This document shows, one piece after another, positions 48,353 to 56,562 of a DNA stretch of 64,000 nt; positions within the stretch are counted from its first letter, which is position 1, and each line of letters opens with the position of its first letter. This stretch comes from Prostheceraeus crozeri (lineage: Eukaryota > Platyhelminthes > Polycladida > Euryleptidae), in NCBI GenBank assembly GCA_907163375.1, contig CAJQUW010006277.1:62001-126000 (forward strand), read 5' to 3'. The position numbers were made by a program, and so were the translations under genes. The notes under the pieces are model-generated. The model was not told the DNA's origin, ran no database searches, and saw nothing but the letters and a program-made list of their open reading frames with translations.

Positions 48353-49951
48353 TTAGGTTTGTTTCAGGCAAGCTGGGCAAAAACTTTCTCTTGTAGCTCT
48401 TTCGTTTGTGAGGTGTTTCCACAATGACTGTCTATGAATGCTCCAGCAATAGTCAGCCATCATGTGTTTATCCCAACGTCCTTGGTAGCGCTCTTCCATG
48501 ACCTTGAGGTCCTGGTGGAACCGCTCACCTTGCTCATCACTGACGGCACCAAGACTGTCGGGGAACTTGTCCAGATGACTGTAGAGGTAATGCAGTTTCA
48601 CACTCATCTTGCAGCCAAGGTTGCGAAATGCGGAAAGCATATCAGCCACAAGAAGTTCATAGTTAACGGCTTTTCTGTTTCCGAGGAAGTTTTCAACTAC
48701 GGTAACAAAAGAAGTCCAAGCATTCCGCTCCAACACATTCATTTTTGCAGGAAATACAGAATCGCGCATAAGTAGCCGAATCTGTGGTCCGTCAAAAACC
48801 CCGGCTTTAATCTTTTCAAACGACAATCCAGGAAGAACGCGACATATGTGGTGGAAACATTCGCTTTCGGAAGACAACGCTTTGACAAATTGCTTCATCA
48901 AGCCGAGCTTGATGTGAAGAGGTGGGAATATGATCCTATCTCGGCACACAATTGGATCATTAACGATGTTAGGCATTCCTCTCTTCAGAGTTTCACGAAC
49001 AGGCCAAATTATTTGATTCCAATGCTGATCCCTGGCGCGACTATCCCACATACAAAGGAAGCAGGGATACTTTGTGAAACCTGCCTGTTGACCCAGGAGA
49101 AAATTCACCATTTTGAGGTCTACACATATGATCCAGTTGTGGTCATGGTACTTTATCAGTTCAATCACGGTTTTGATATCATTGTGACTTTCTTTCAAAT
49201 GCACCGAATGTCCTATTGGAACGGATGAAAAGTGATTACCATTGTGGAGAAGGACACACTTAAGACTGCGTTTCGAGCTATCCAAAAATAGTCGCCATTC
49301 ATTTGGATCATAAGCTGGCATACCCAACTGTCGAAAAAGACCGGGCACATCATGACAAAACACAAAGTTATTTTCTTCTGTAAAATATGGAAGAAAGTCT
49401 TTTTCTCTATTTCTGAAATATGCAATTTTGGTGCCGTAGGTCAACTGGTTCTTTTCATTAAGTCTGGAGGCTAGTAGTTCCGCTGCAGTTTTGGATAGAC
49501 CCAAATCACGCACAAGATCATTAAGTTCAGCTTGGCAGAACTTTTGAGGAATTGATGACCCCTCCGGTTCATATGTAGGGTCCTGCGAATCTTCTTGATG
49601 AACATGTACATCATCTCCCTCTTCGTCACTACTTGGTTGCACAAATCCCTCGAAAACTGGCACTGGGAGCTCGTCTGAGTGCGGAATCGGCCTGATTGCA
49701 GAAGGAATATTGGGATATTTAATTCTGTGTTTGGTTTTCATGGCAACGCCTTTTACATTAACCAAACAAAAGTAACAATCAGTCATATGATCCATCGGCT
49801 CTCGCCAAGTCATCGGAATGCCGAAAGCTAAACCATTACGATTTCCTTTGCTCCAGTGGCGCAGATTTTCCTCACAATTTTGACACACAATGTGGAGCCC
49901 AACGTTTATCTTGATCGCCAATAGTAAGTCCAAAGTAAGCTTTATATGCAC
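48353..49951 (-). CDS. CAC-2 transposase, main open frame
   Basis: A 531-residue frame of a DDE-type transposase found widely in invertebrate genomes as an unnamed protein. Near the start VCQNCEENLRHWSKGNRNGL and DCYFC complete an N-terminal zinc cluster. An acidic linker follows (about 100-130). The catalytic part shows FLDSSKRSLK (D223), VDLKMVNFLLG (D277), then PCFLCMWDSRARDQH (C296, C299, H309), FPPLHIKLG (341-349), SVKLHYLYSHLD (449-460) and DEQGERFHQD (471-480; E472/E475). The Asp-Asp-Glu assignment is inferred from conservation shared with CAC-1. The listed ATG is not the natural start: the N-terminus (49,872-50,060) is in another frame, separated by a net +1 shift near 49,890 that looks like a two-base loss. 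Confidence 0.8.
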   Translation of the reverse strand: MHIKLTLDLLLAIKINVGLHIVCQNCEENLRHWSKGNRNGLAFGIPMTWREPMDHMTDCYFCLVNVKGVAMKTKHRIKYPNIPSAIRPIPHSDELPVPVFEGFVQPSSDEEGDDVHVHQEDSQDPTYEPEGSSIPQKFCQAELNDLVRDLGLSKTAAELLASRLNEKNQLTYGTKIAYFRNREKDFLPYFTEENNFVFCHDVPGLFRQLGMPAYDPNEWRLFLDSSKRSLKCVLLHNGNHFSSVPIGHSVHLKESHNDIKTVIELIKYHDHNWIICVDLKMVNFLLGQQAGFTKYPCFLCMWDSRARDQHWNQIIWPVRETLKRGMPNIVNDPIVCRDRIIFPPLHIKLGLMKQFVKALSSESECFHHICRVLPGLSFEKIKAGVFDGPQIRLLMRDSVFPAKMNVLERNAWTSFVTVVENFLGNRKAVNYELLVADMLSAFRNLGCKMSVKLHYLYSHLDKFPDSLGAVSDEQGERFHQDLKVMEERYQGRWDKHMMADYCWSIHRQSLWKHLTNERATRESFCPACLKQT

Positions 49952-50060
49952 GTTTCACAAATGTTGATATATTACGGCGTTGACGCTCAAAAGCATAACA
50001 TCCACAAATGTAACAGAATGTGTTCGATTTGTCGTAGCAGGCATGTCTTCTTGTGGCCAT
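49872..50060 (-). CDS. CAC-2 transposase N-terminal zinc segment
   Basis: Starts at ATG 50,060 and encodes MATRRHACYDKSNTFCYICG, then QRRNISTFVKRAYKAYFG and DQDKRWAPH. The CYICG pair supplies the first two cysteines, and VCQNC in the main frame supplies the next two. Together they form the usual N-terminus of this transposase family. The frame runs into a stop about 25 bases after leaving register with the main frame. The upstream bases (a T-rich tract then TTCAGGTATT on the minus strand) could include a splice site or untranslated leader. Confidence 0.7.
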   Translation of the reverse strand: MATRRHACYDKSNTFCYICGCYAFERQRRNISTFVKRAYKAYFGLTIGDQDKRWAPHCVSKL

Positions 50061-50189
50061 AATACCTGAAAGAAAAAAATGAATTTATCTTCTATTTCAA
50101 ACATTTGTCATATAGCTTATTACTATGGTTAATAGGAGTAGTAAGCTCCTGGGTAACACATTTAATTATATCCACGCTATTTGTAATAA

Positions 50190-50265
50190 CTTGATGGTGG
50201 AGTTGGTTAAGCGCCTTCCACCACGGGTAATCGTGCAGACGGCGAGTTTCGATTCCCGCCTGTGA
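50190..50265 (+). repeat. tRNA-like sequence inside CAC-2
   Basis: TGGTGGAGTTGGTTAAGCGC matches a polymerase III A box/D-arm, and GAGTTTCGATTCCCGCC matches a B box/T-arm about 50 bases later, with GGTAATCGTGCAGACGGC between. The acceptor stem is poor. It lies 130 bases upstream of the transposase start, on the opposite strand, and may be a SINE head or tRNA copy picked up by the element. Confidence 0.5.
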
Positions 50266-50842
50266 GAATTGTTTTTGATTTTATTTTTTAAGAACTCTGA
50301 TTCTATGTGAATTTTTTATTCCGATCGACTTCAATCTTTATTACACGTGGCCTAAATAACAATTGTTAATGTTTAGTAGATACCTTAATAAGATACCATA
50401 CAGTATAATATAGCCTATTATACAGTACACACATGTAGGCCTAGTTACAACCTGCGTTATAACAGCACATTTTTAATATGATATTAAAGAATGTAGGATC
50501 TACATACAGATGCCATAGTTAGAATGATTTCTAAGCTTAGTTTACATCTTTTAGAATAGGCGTCTTCCTCACCTATACAGTATAATTCAGATTGAAGTGA
50601 CTTACTTCTTTTTTCATTCAGAGATCCAAAAAGGCAACTGATCAAATCGAAAACAAATTTAAATTCGAAGCATTAAAAACAAAACAAAACTTGAGACATC
50701 GTTTGTTTTGGTCTTACTGTAAATAAAATTGACTATTGCATTTGACGTTCACACATAAAATTAGAAAATATACGAACAAGATAGGGTTACTGTCAAAATA
50801 CAAAATAATGATGAAAAATGATAAAAATAGATAACACAAAAT

Positions 50843-50899
50843 CTGGAGCACGTGTACAAGATAGTCTTCAGATTCGGACTCAGGAGATTCAAATTTAAC
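50843..50899 (+). repeat. CAC-2 subterminal repeat, inner right copy
   Basis: CTGGAGCACGTGTACAAGAT then CTTCAGATTCGGACTC and GATTCAAATTTAAC: the same word order as the copies at 51,023 and (inverted) 47,951. It gives the right side one more copy than the left. Confidence 0.6.
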
Positions 50900-51022
50900 A
50901 TTAACTGTCTTAAAAATTTATATCAACGGTTTTACAATCCATAGAAAAACGAAAAAAAGTAGAAACAAAATGAAAAAACAAAAATTAATAAAAAATACAC
51001 AAAAATCAAAATTGCAAAAAAT

Positions 51023-51080
51023 CCAGAGCATGTGGATAAAAACGGTTTTCAGATTCGAAATCATGAGGTCCGAATTGACC
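51023..51080 (+). repeat. CAC-2 subterminal repeat, outer right copy
   Basis: CCAGAGCATGTGGATAAAAA then TTCAGATTCGAAATCATGAG and TCCGAATTGACC. It is the mirror partner of 47,951-48,008. Confidence 0.65.
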
Positions 51081-51261
51081 AAAATGCGTTGTAAAATTCA
51101 ATGCAACAGAAACTTTCCAAAAATTTGTTGTCCAGTGTTATGTATGAATGTGAGAGTTTTCACAGTGAAGCGCTAAACTCAGAAGAACGATCAGGTGTTA
51201 ACGAAGTAAAGTAGCTAGCTAGACGAATAATAAGTTCATGATTTTTTTGATTAATCAGTTA

Positions 51262-51360
51262 ATATTTAATTATTATTATATTATTAGTTATATAATAATT
51301 ATTATATTATATTATATTATATTAATAGTTATTATATTAGTTACATATTATTAGTATATA
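51262..51360. repeat. AT microsatellite
   Basis: Imperfect ATTAT/TATTA repeats just left of the pogo-like MITE. Confidence 0.7.
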
Positions 51361-51362
51361 TA

Positions 51363-51538
51363 CAGTAGAATTCGTCTAATCCGCCACCTCAAGGGACCAT
51401 GAGAGAAGTGGCGGATTACGCGAACTGGCGGATTACGCAAACTGGGTAGATCAATATGACTCTGTCCGGACCAGAAAAAAAGTGGCGGATTACACGAACT
51501 GGCGGATTAGGCGAAGGCGGATTAGGCAAATCCTACTG
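51363..51538. mobile_element. pogo-type (Tc1/mariner) MITE, 176 bp
   Basis: The ends CAGTAGAATTCGTCTAATCC and (inverted) CAGTAGGATTTGCCTAATCC are nearly identical and are flanked on both sides by TA, the Tc1/mariner target duplication. CAGTAGA..CTC/GTCTAATCCGCCA ends are typical of pogo/Tigger elements. Inside, GGCGGATTA is repeated about six times on alternating strands. It is too short to encode a transposase. Confidence 0.85.
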
Positions 51539-51540
51539 TA

Positions 51541-53939
51541 TTATATTAGCTATATATTAATTAGTCATTAATTATTTTTTTTTGAATATTAGTTTATGAT
51601 TGATTGATAAGGCCGGATCGATGAAATGTATTTCAGAGCTTAATAAAAAATAAAGTGCTTCAAAAGATATTATAATACATCTTATAAAACAAAGAACAAT
51701 CCAATAACATTGAAAAATAACAAGGAAATTCTCTGACAGTAAGTAAAACTTAAATTCAAGGAAGCATCCGGTCGCACAAGTGTATGAACCACGAACTACT
51801 TCATAGAGCGTTAAATCCACTGACTTTGTCCACCCGCTCACAAGTATGCAAGAAATGCACCACAACTCGTCATAAGTGATTCTCCGAATTTCTATCAAAG
51901 GTGTTACGTTTCTGTTATTTCCTTACCAAGATTTCTGATTGTAAACAGAACTTAGGTTTGTATATTCCACTCTTCTCTAACATAACTAGTCAACATGTGC
52001 GATCATACTCAGTTATCCGAATTGGCATTACGTAGGATAGTCAAGTATATAAAACGATTGATTTCGTCAACCTGGCCAAGATTCTATTGTCATCCTGTCT
52101 CATCATGATGCGCATTCCAATGATGTCAGGTTTCTAGCTGTGGTTTTTTCAATCTGCACAACCTCCACAAAAAATAGAGCAACTTTCGTAATTCTTGCAC
52201 ATTTACCAGCTTTTGACATGCTTGCTCTAAATTCATTCTGCTGTCTTCTTCTACGGGAAGTTTTCTCATGGTGGAAAATTCGTATGCGGTAAATAAATGA
52301 CGTTGCAAGTTTTGTGGAATTTCAATGCATATCGGTCTGTTATTTGCACTCTTAGCCAAAGTTTGCTCATTGAGTATCTGACTAATGTCTTACTTGATTT
52401 CTCTCTCCCGCCAGTCAATCACAATTGTCTATCCGGTAAGAGGTAAAACAATTAGAAGACAAGAAAATCTAAAATGAGAGCCATTAAAGACTCTGTCCCG
52501 AGTAGACAGTCGTAATTTCTTAACATAGCTAAGGGGAAGGTACACCTTAACCAAAGTAAACAAGATGTTACAGCTGCTGAGATTTTGCAGTGTACGAATT
52601 CCATTCAGAAATTAAAGTGTTCTTCTTTGTCCTGCGAAGCTAATACCTTCAGATAAGCATTTTCAAGCAATGAGATAAGGAAAGTCTTTCTTTCGTTAAA
52701 GACAAATTCTTTGCCTCTCGATGACTTAAAGGCTTTTTCAGGTCGATGAAATTCGGAAGCCTGGGGGCAGAATTCACAAAAGAGGGTATAAAGATAATCA
52801 AAATCTGTTTTAGTTTGCGTCTTGCTTGTCCAACCTTTGTAATGTTTGAAATTCTCAAGTTATATTGAGTTCAACTTTGACGAATGTATTAGGTATCACG
52901 TCTCACTCCTTTATGTTCCCGACTGATTTTTTTCTGTATGCGAGGCAACATTCTTTTTCAAGCTATATTGATGTAGCTCGGTTCACTTTCAGCGGTTGTT
53001 CTTTATCTAAACTTTTCTGCAGCTATTGTATTGTTTAATATTTCAGAATCTGAGGGTGCAGCAGAAATCAATACATCAATGCCTGTCTGAGTTTCTTTAC
53101 TCCCTTTTCAAAGAAAGCAAAACTTTTTTTACATAAAAAACAGTCTTAAGACACAGTATCATCATAACAATTACGAAAGAAATTTTATTCCTTTTGAATT
53201 TATATGTGAAGAAAGGGGTCGCGGTCATGTCAACTTCATTTTCATCGATACAACATGTCTCGTGCGGTGTCAATCAAATGTCTGAAATAAACGTGACAGC
53301 TCTGAAGGGAGGGAGAGTCATAGTTTGTCATGTTAGAGTCATAGTCATGTTAGTCATAGTTTTAAGAGTGACAGTTAGCGTTGTACAAAATGTCTGCTGT
53401 AACAAAATATAACAAAATTGCTGTAAGAAAAAATGTGAAAATCTGAATGTGCTGAAAACAAAATGAACAAAATGTCTGCTGTCAGCATTAACGTGACTTC
53501 ATGCCTTTCCAAATTGGCATGGATGTGAAAGAGAGGAGCAATGTCCCGCGCGTGTTCAGTAATAGGAAAGGAATTTATTTGGCTGATTTGTTTGCAATCG
53601 AAAATGTGACAGAACATGTCACAGTAATTTATGTAGGTATTAAAGTTTACTTTACATATCTTGTTCACAACTCATCGCTTTCAGGATTCTTAATTAGGAA
53701 GTTGGTGCATAACGCATTCAGCATCTCGATATTACAGTACTTTTATGATGACTCCTAGAACTCTATTTTATGTCATGTTGCAGGCACGTGTGGTTATTCA
53801 TCACCTGTTTCATTAATCATCAGCATAATTACGGTGCATGAGCTTAAATCTGTAGTAAAATTTGTTGATAGCCTTATACGGGAGGTTGTTCATGATGAGG
53901 ATGAGAAAAAAATACGGCACTCCCTTTAGTAACGGCTTT
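51541..53939. other. AT-rich stretch, nothing recognised
   Basis: Chance ORFs only. AGTCATAGT is reiterated at 53,318-53,370, and ACAAAATGTCTGCTGT occurs twice (about 53,386 and 53,468). Confidence 0.4.
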
Positions 53940-54463
53940 AATAAAAACTAGTTGCTAAAAATATTTACACGGCAAACGTTTCGCGACGCAGTCGCTGCCT
54001 CAGTACACTGAAAAGAAGGTAAAAGTAGTCAGAGCGCGTGGCTTATATATCAGGATGATAATACCGTAGACAGAGTATCTCTCAGCCAACCAGCTCGTCT
54101 TTGCGATTCAACTGTGGTCTCCTATTTCTGATGTAGCGAGCTTCAACCAGACGATTTTCAAGAGGCGAACTATGCTTTGCAATGATACTCTTGCTTGAAA
54201 ATGTCAAGGTTACTATCGTGGTCATTTATCGAATGTTCAGAGAGGGCACTAGTATTGTTCTGCAATACAAGCGTAGTTTTTGATTCCCCCTGATCGACGT
54301 ACTCTCGAGTGAGTCCGGCCTTGACTCGTTTGGAGCAGATCTGCGCTTTATTACTGGATTCATGTAGTTTTTCATTGAATCGGCGTGAACTGACCGGGTG
54401 TTCAGTGTAATGGATCCTTCCAAATGATAAATAATCGTTAAATCTACTTATCAATTTGTTCAA
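53940..54463 (-). pseudogene. Penelope-like 3' fragment with GIY-YIG remnant
   Basis: Minus strand: the frame 54,463-54,170 carries VDQGESKTTLVLQ and SALSEHSINDHDSN, the C-terminal half of the GIY-YIG nuclease of Athena/Penelope-type elements. After it, in another frame, come LENRLVEARYIRNRRPQLNR and the 3' noncoding region with a hammerhead-like hairpin (53,978-54,004). The RT is missing. It is a different lineage from the copies at 14.1 and 33 kb. Confidence 0.65.
53970..54012 (-). ncRNA. Hammerhead-ribozyme-like hairpin of the Penelope 3' end
   Basis: Minus strand CTGAGGCA, then the stem GCGAC-TGC-GTCGC, then GAAACG. A hammerhead core is CUGANGA, stem II, GAAA; here the first block has one extra base. 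Penelope-like elements are known to carry such ribozymes in their terminal repeats. It is probably a decayed copy. Confidence 0.45.
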
Positions 54464-55377
54464 AAATTAATTGCTGATTTCTGACATGCGCCCTTTCTTA
54501 TTATCAGTAGAGTAAGAATGAATAGAATCATTCTAATAGACTCCCTTGAATCAGAAGGTGAAGAAAAGTACCAAGAATGTAATACAATAGTCGTGTGTAC
54601 TCAATTATCTGTTTAGATTATGTGTCCGGAGATTTCAGTCATGAGCAGTCCTTAATCAAATGCACACTTTCTCTTCAATTCTCTAAGGCCGAGGAAGCTG
54701 CATTATCTTCATGAAAATTCATTCATTAATTCTCTTCATGAATACTGTTCCAGCCTCCATTTGTTCCAAATGTTTCTGACTTATCTGAGACCAATCCTTC
54801 TCAAACATAATTCAGCATAGCAACTTCAAAGCAAAAGTGCAAGTTCTTATTTCCAGGTGTGGATGACAGTCATATTCAGATCCAACACCATCTTTCATTA
54901 TTTTATTGTATATGTGAATAAAGTCGTTTGAAGCGTGTTTGTCTGCCTCGCTAGGGATTGGGATGATATTGTTTCACAGTTGAGGTTCTCACTTATCACT
55001 TTGCATCTCGCCTTCCCAATATTTCTCTCGTCTGTGTGTGCAAGTTGAACTCGGGAAAAAGGGAGGAAGGATACAGTGAAATAGAAAGAATTTCGGGAAT
55101 ATTTTCGTTGATCACATGCCTAAAGAGATAATGTTGGAGAGGGATGATCAAGATGATATATTCCACGAGTAGATGATTAATTATAGCAAATTCAAGAGGA
55201 TGTTGCTGAAGGGTGATAAATCTTCGATGTTGTGATACAATGATATTCATGATAGACTAGTTTGCATAATGTTGCATTTGATCATGTGTTACGACTATTC
55301 AACGCATATTATGGATTCTAAATTTACTGCATTCAATGTGTTGCCGACAAAATTTCATTCAAAGAAAATTCAAAGGA
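54464..55377. other. AT-rich stretch, nothing recognised
   Basis: No gene or named repeat. Confidence 0.4.
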
Positions 55378-55452
55378 TGTGAACCTGGCGAAATTTGAAC
55401 CCACGACCACTTAGGTTCTCCAGACCTGATGCTGTAGCCACCTGAGCCACTG
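55378..55452 (-). repeat. tRNA-like relic
   Basis: Minus strand CAGTGGCTCAGGTGGCTACA (A box) and CGTGGGTTCAAATTTCGCC (B box/T-arm) at tRNA spacing, with a CAGGTCTGGAGAACCTAAG region between. GGTCTGGAGAACCTAAGTGG suggests a type-II tRNA (Ser-like) variable arm. The terminal stem is incomplete, so it is a pseudogene or SINE head. Confidence 0.5.
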
Positions 55453-55593
55453 TATATTTGTGCGATCGATTCTGTCGGCGGTAGCAATTTTTCATAATCA
55501 CACTTCAGTTTTCATAGCAATTGAATTCTGTCACAAGCGTGTCACCAGAATATCAGAATATCATAACTGATGGCAATGTCTCAGCGTCCCCCC

Positions 55594-55652
55594 TGTGAGC
55601 TTGGACGATACTGAGAGACTGTTCTGGAGGGATTCAGTGCTCTCAGTCCGGG
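55594..55652 (-). repeat. SINE-A fragment (copy 7)
   Basis: GAGCTTGGACGATACTGAGA...CTCTCAGTCCGGG matches the tail half of SINE-A on the minus strand; it stops at the CCGG word of the core, where the ACCGGT-rich repeat begins. Confidence 0.6.
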
Positions 55653-55654
55653 TT

Positions 55655-55745
55655 AGGGTCTAATCCCGGTACCGTTTCGAAACCGGTTCTGCCTAAAAAT
55701 CGAGAGTACCGGAACTGGTTCCCCAAGGATTAATTCCGATACTGG
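55655..55745. repeat. ACCGGT-rich palindromic repeat (hAT-like end)
   Basis: Alternating GGTACCG, AACCGGTTC, GTACCGGAAC and GGAACCGATG words form overlapping short inverted repeats, as in the ends of some hAT-like MITEs. No matching far end was found. It lies 38 bases from the left end of CAC-1. Confidence 0.4.
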
Positions 55746-55783
55746 AACCGATGCCACATCGTCTTATACCAAATTAAATAGAC

Positions 55784-56500
55784 CACGGTGTGCCTGAATC
55801 CACTTTTGGTCGAAGGAATTAGAACTCAAAATATTTTTGCTGCATGTATGAGAGTAGGCTTCTAGAAGTTGATTATAACAAAAATTAAAAAAATCGATCG
55901 ACGTCTTTATGAATAATTTGATTTTTTCGTTTTTTTACCTTTTTTCTATTAATGAATAATAATAATTGTTCTAATAATTGGTCGAAGGAATTAGAACTCA
56001 AAATATTTTTGCTGCAAGGATGAGAGTAGGCTTGAAGAAGTTGATTAAAACAAAAATTAAAAAAATCGATCGACGTCTTTATGAATAATTTGATTTTTCC
56101 GTTTACCTTTTTTCTATTAATGAATAATAATAATTGTTCTAATAATTGGTCGAAGGAATTAGAACTCAAAATATTTTTGCTGCAAGGATGAGAGTAGGCT
56201 TGAAGAAGTTGATTAAAACAAAAATTAAAAAAATCGATCGACGTCTTTATGAATAATTTGATTTTTTCGTTTTTTACCTTTTTTCTATTAATGAATAATA
56301 ATAATTGTTCTAATAATTGGTCGAAGGAATTAGAACTCAAAATATTTTTGCTGCAAGGATGAGCGTAGGCTTGAAGAAGTTGATTAAAACAAAAATTAAA
56401 AAAATCGATCGACGTCTTTATGAATCATTTGATTTTACTACTTATTATATAGCTAATTGAATTTTATACTACTTTTTAATAATGTAAGTAATAAAACAAT
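55784..56500 (+). repeat. CAC-1 left TIR: four tandem units
   Basis: Unit starts (GGTCGAAGG) fall at 55,808, 55,980, 56,148 and 56,319, giving lengths of 172, 168 and 171 bp and a shorter last unit. Each unit carries ATCGATCGACGTC followed by TTATGAATAATTTG. After the last unit the TIR continues through unique sequence (TATATAGCTAATTG, TAATGTAAGTAATAAAACAA) to about 56,500. A 151-codon repetitive ORF on the minus strand here is only a translation of the array. Confidence 0.85.
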
Positions 56501-56562
56501 CGATAATTCGACAAAAATAATCTATTTCAATTACAAAACTGCAAAAGCGGTCTGCCAAAAAA

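Larger units (their letters stand above)
47903..51137 (-). mobile_element. CAC-2: CACTA-like DNA transposon, 3,235 bp
   Basis: The left end CACTGGAAAACA and the right end (reverse complement) CACTGGACAACA match at 11 of 12 bases, and similarity continues imperfectly for about 110 bp on each side. The flanks carry TTA at 47,900-47,902 and 51,138-51,140, a 3-bp target duplication. CACT(A/G) ends with a 3-bp duplication are the hallmark of the CACTA/EnSpm superfamily. The element carries one transposase gene on the minus strand (50,060-48,353). Subterminal repeats lie at both ends. A tRNA-like sequence sits in its 5' noncoding part. It looks nearly whole, with one frame break in the transposase. 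Confidence 0.8.

Noticed and set aside
48434-49228. Plus-strand ORFs of 113 and 126 codons
   Set aside because: Antisense shadows of the CAC-2 transposase.
52419-52433. Possible micro-exon between CCCGCCAG and GTAAGA
   Set aside because: About 20 bases with no supporting neighbours; splice-like words occur by chance.
53194-53412. 72-codon ORF with repeated Val-rich residues
   Set aside because: Produced by reiterated AGTCATAGT words, low complexity.
55885-56340. 151-codon minus-strand ORF with internal protein repeats
   Set aside because: It is a translation of the tandem units in the left TIR of CAC-1; there is no independent evidence of coding.
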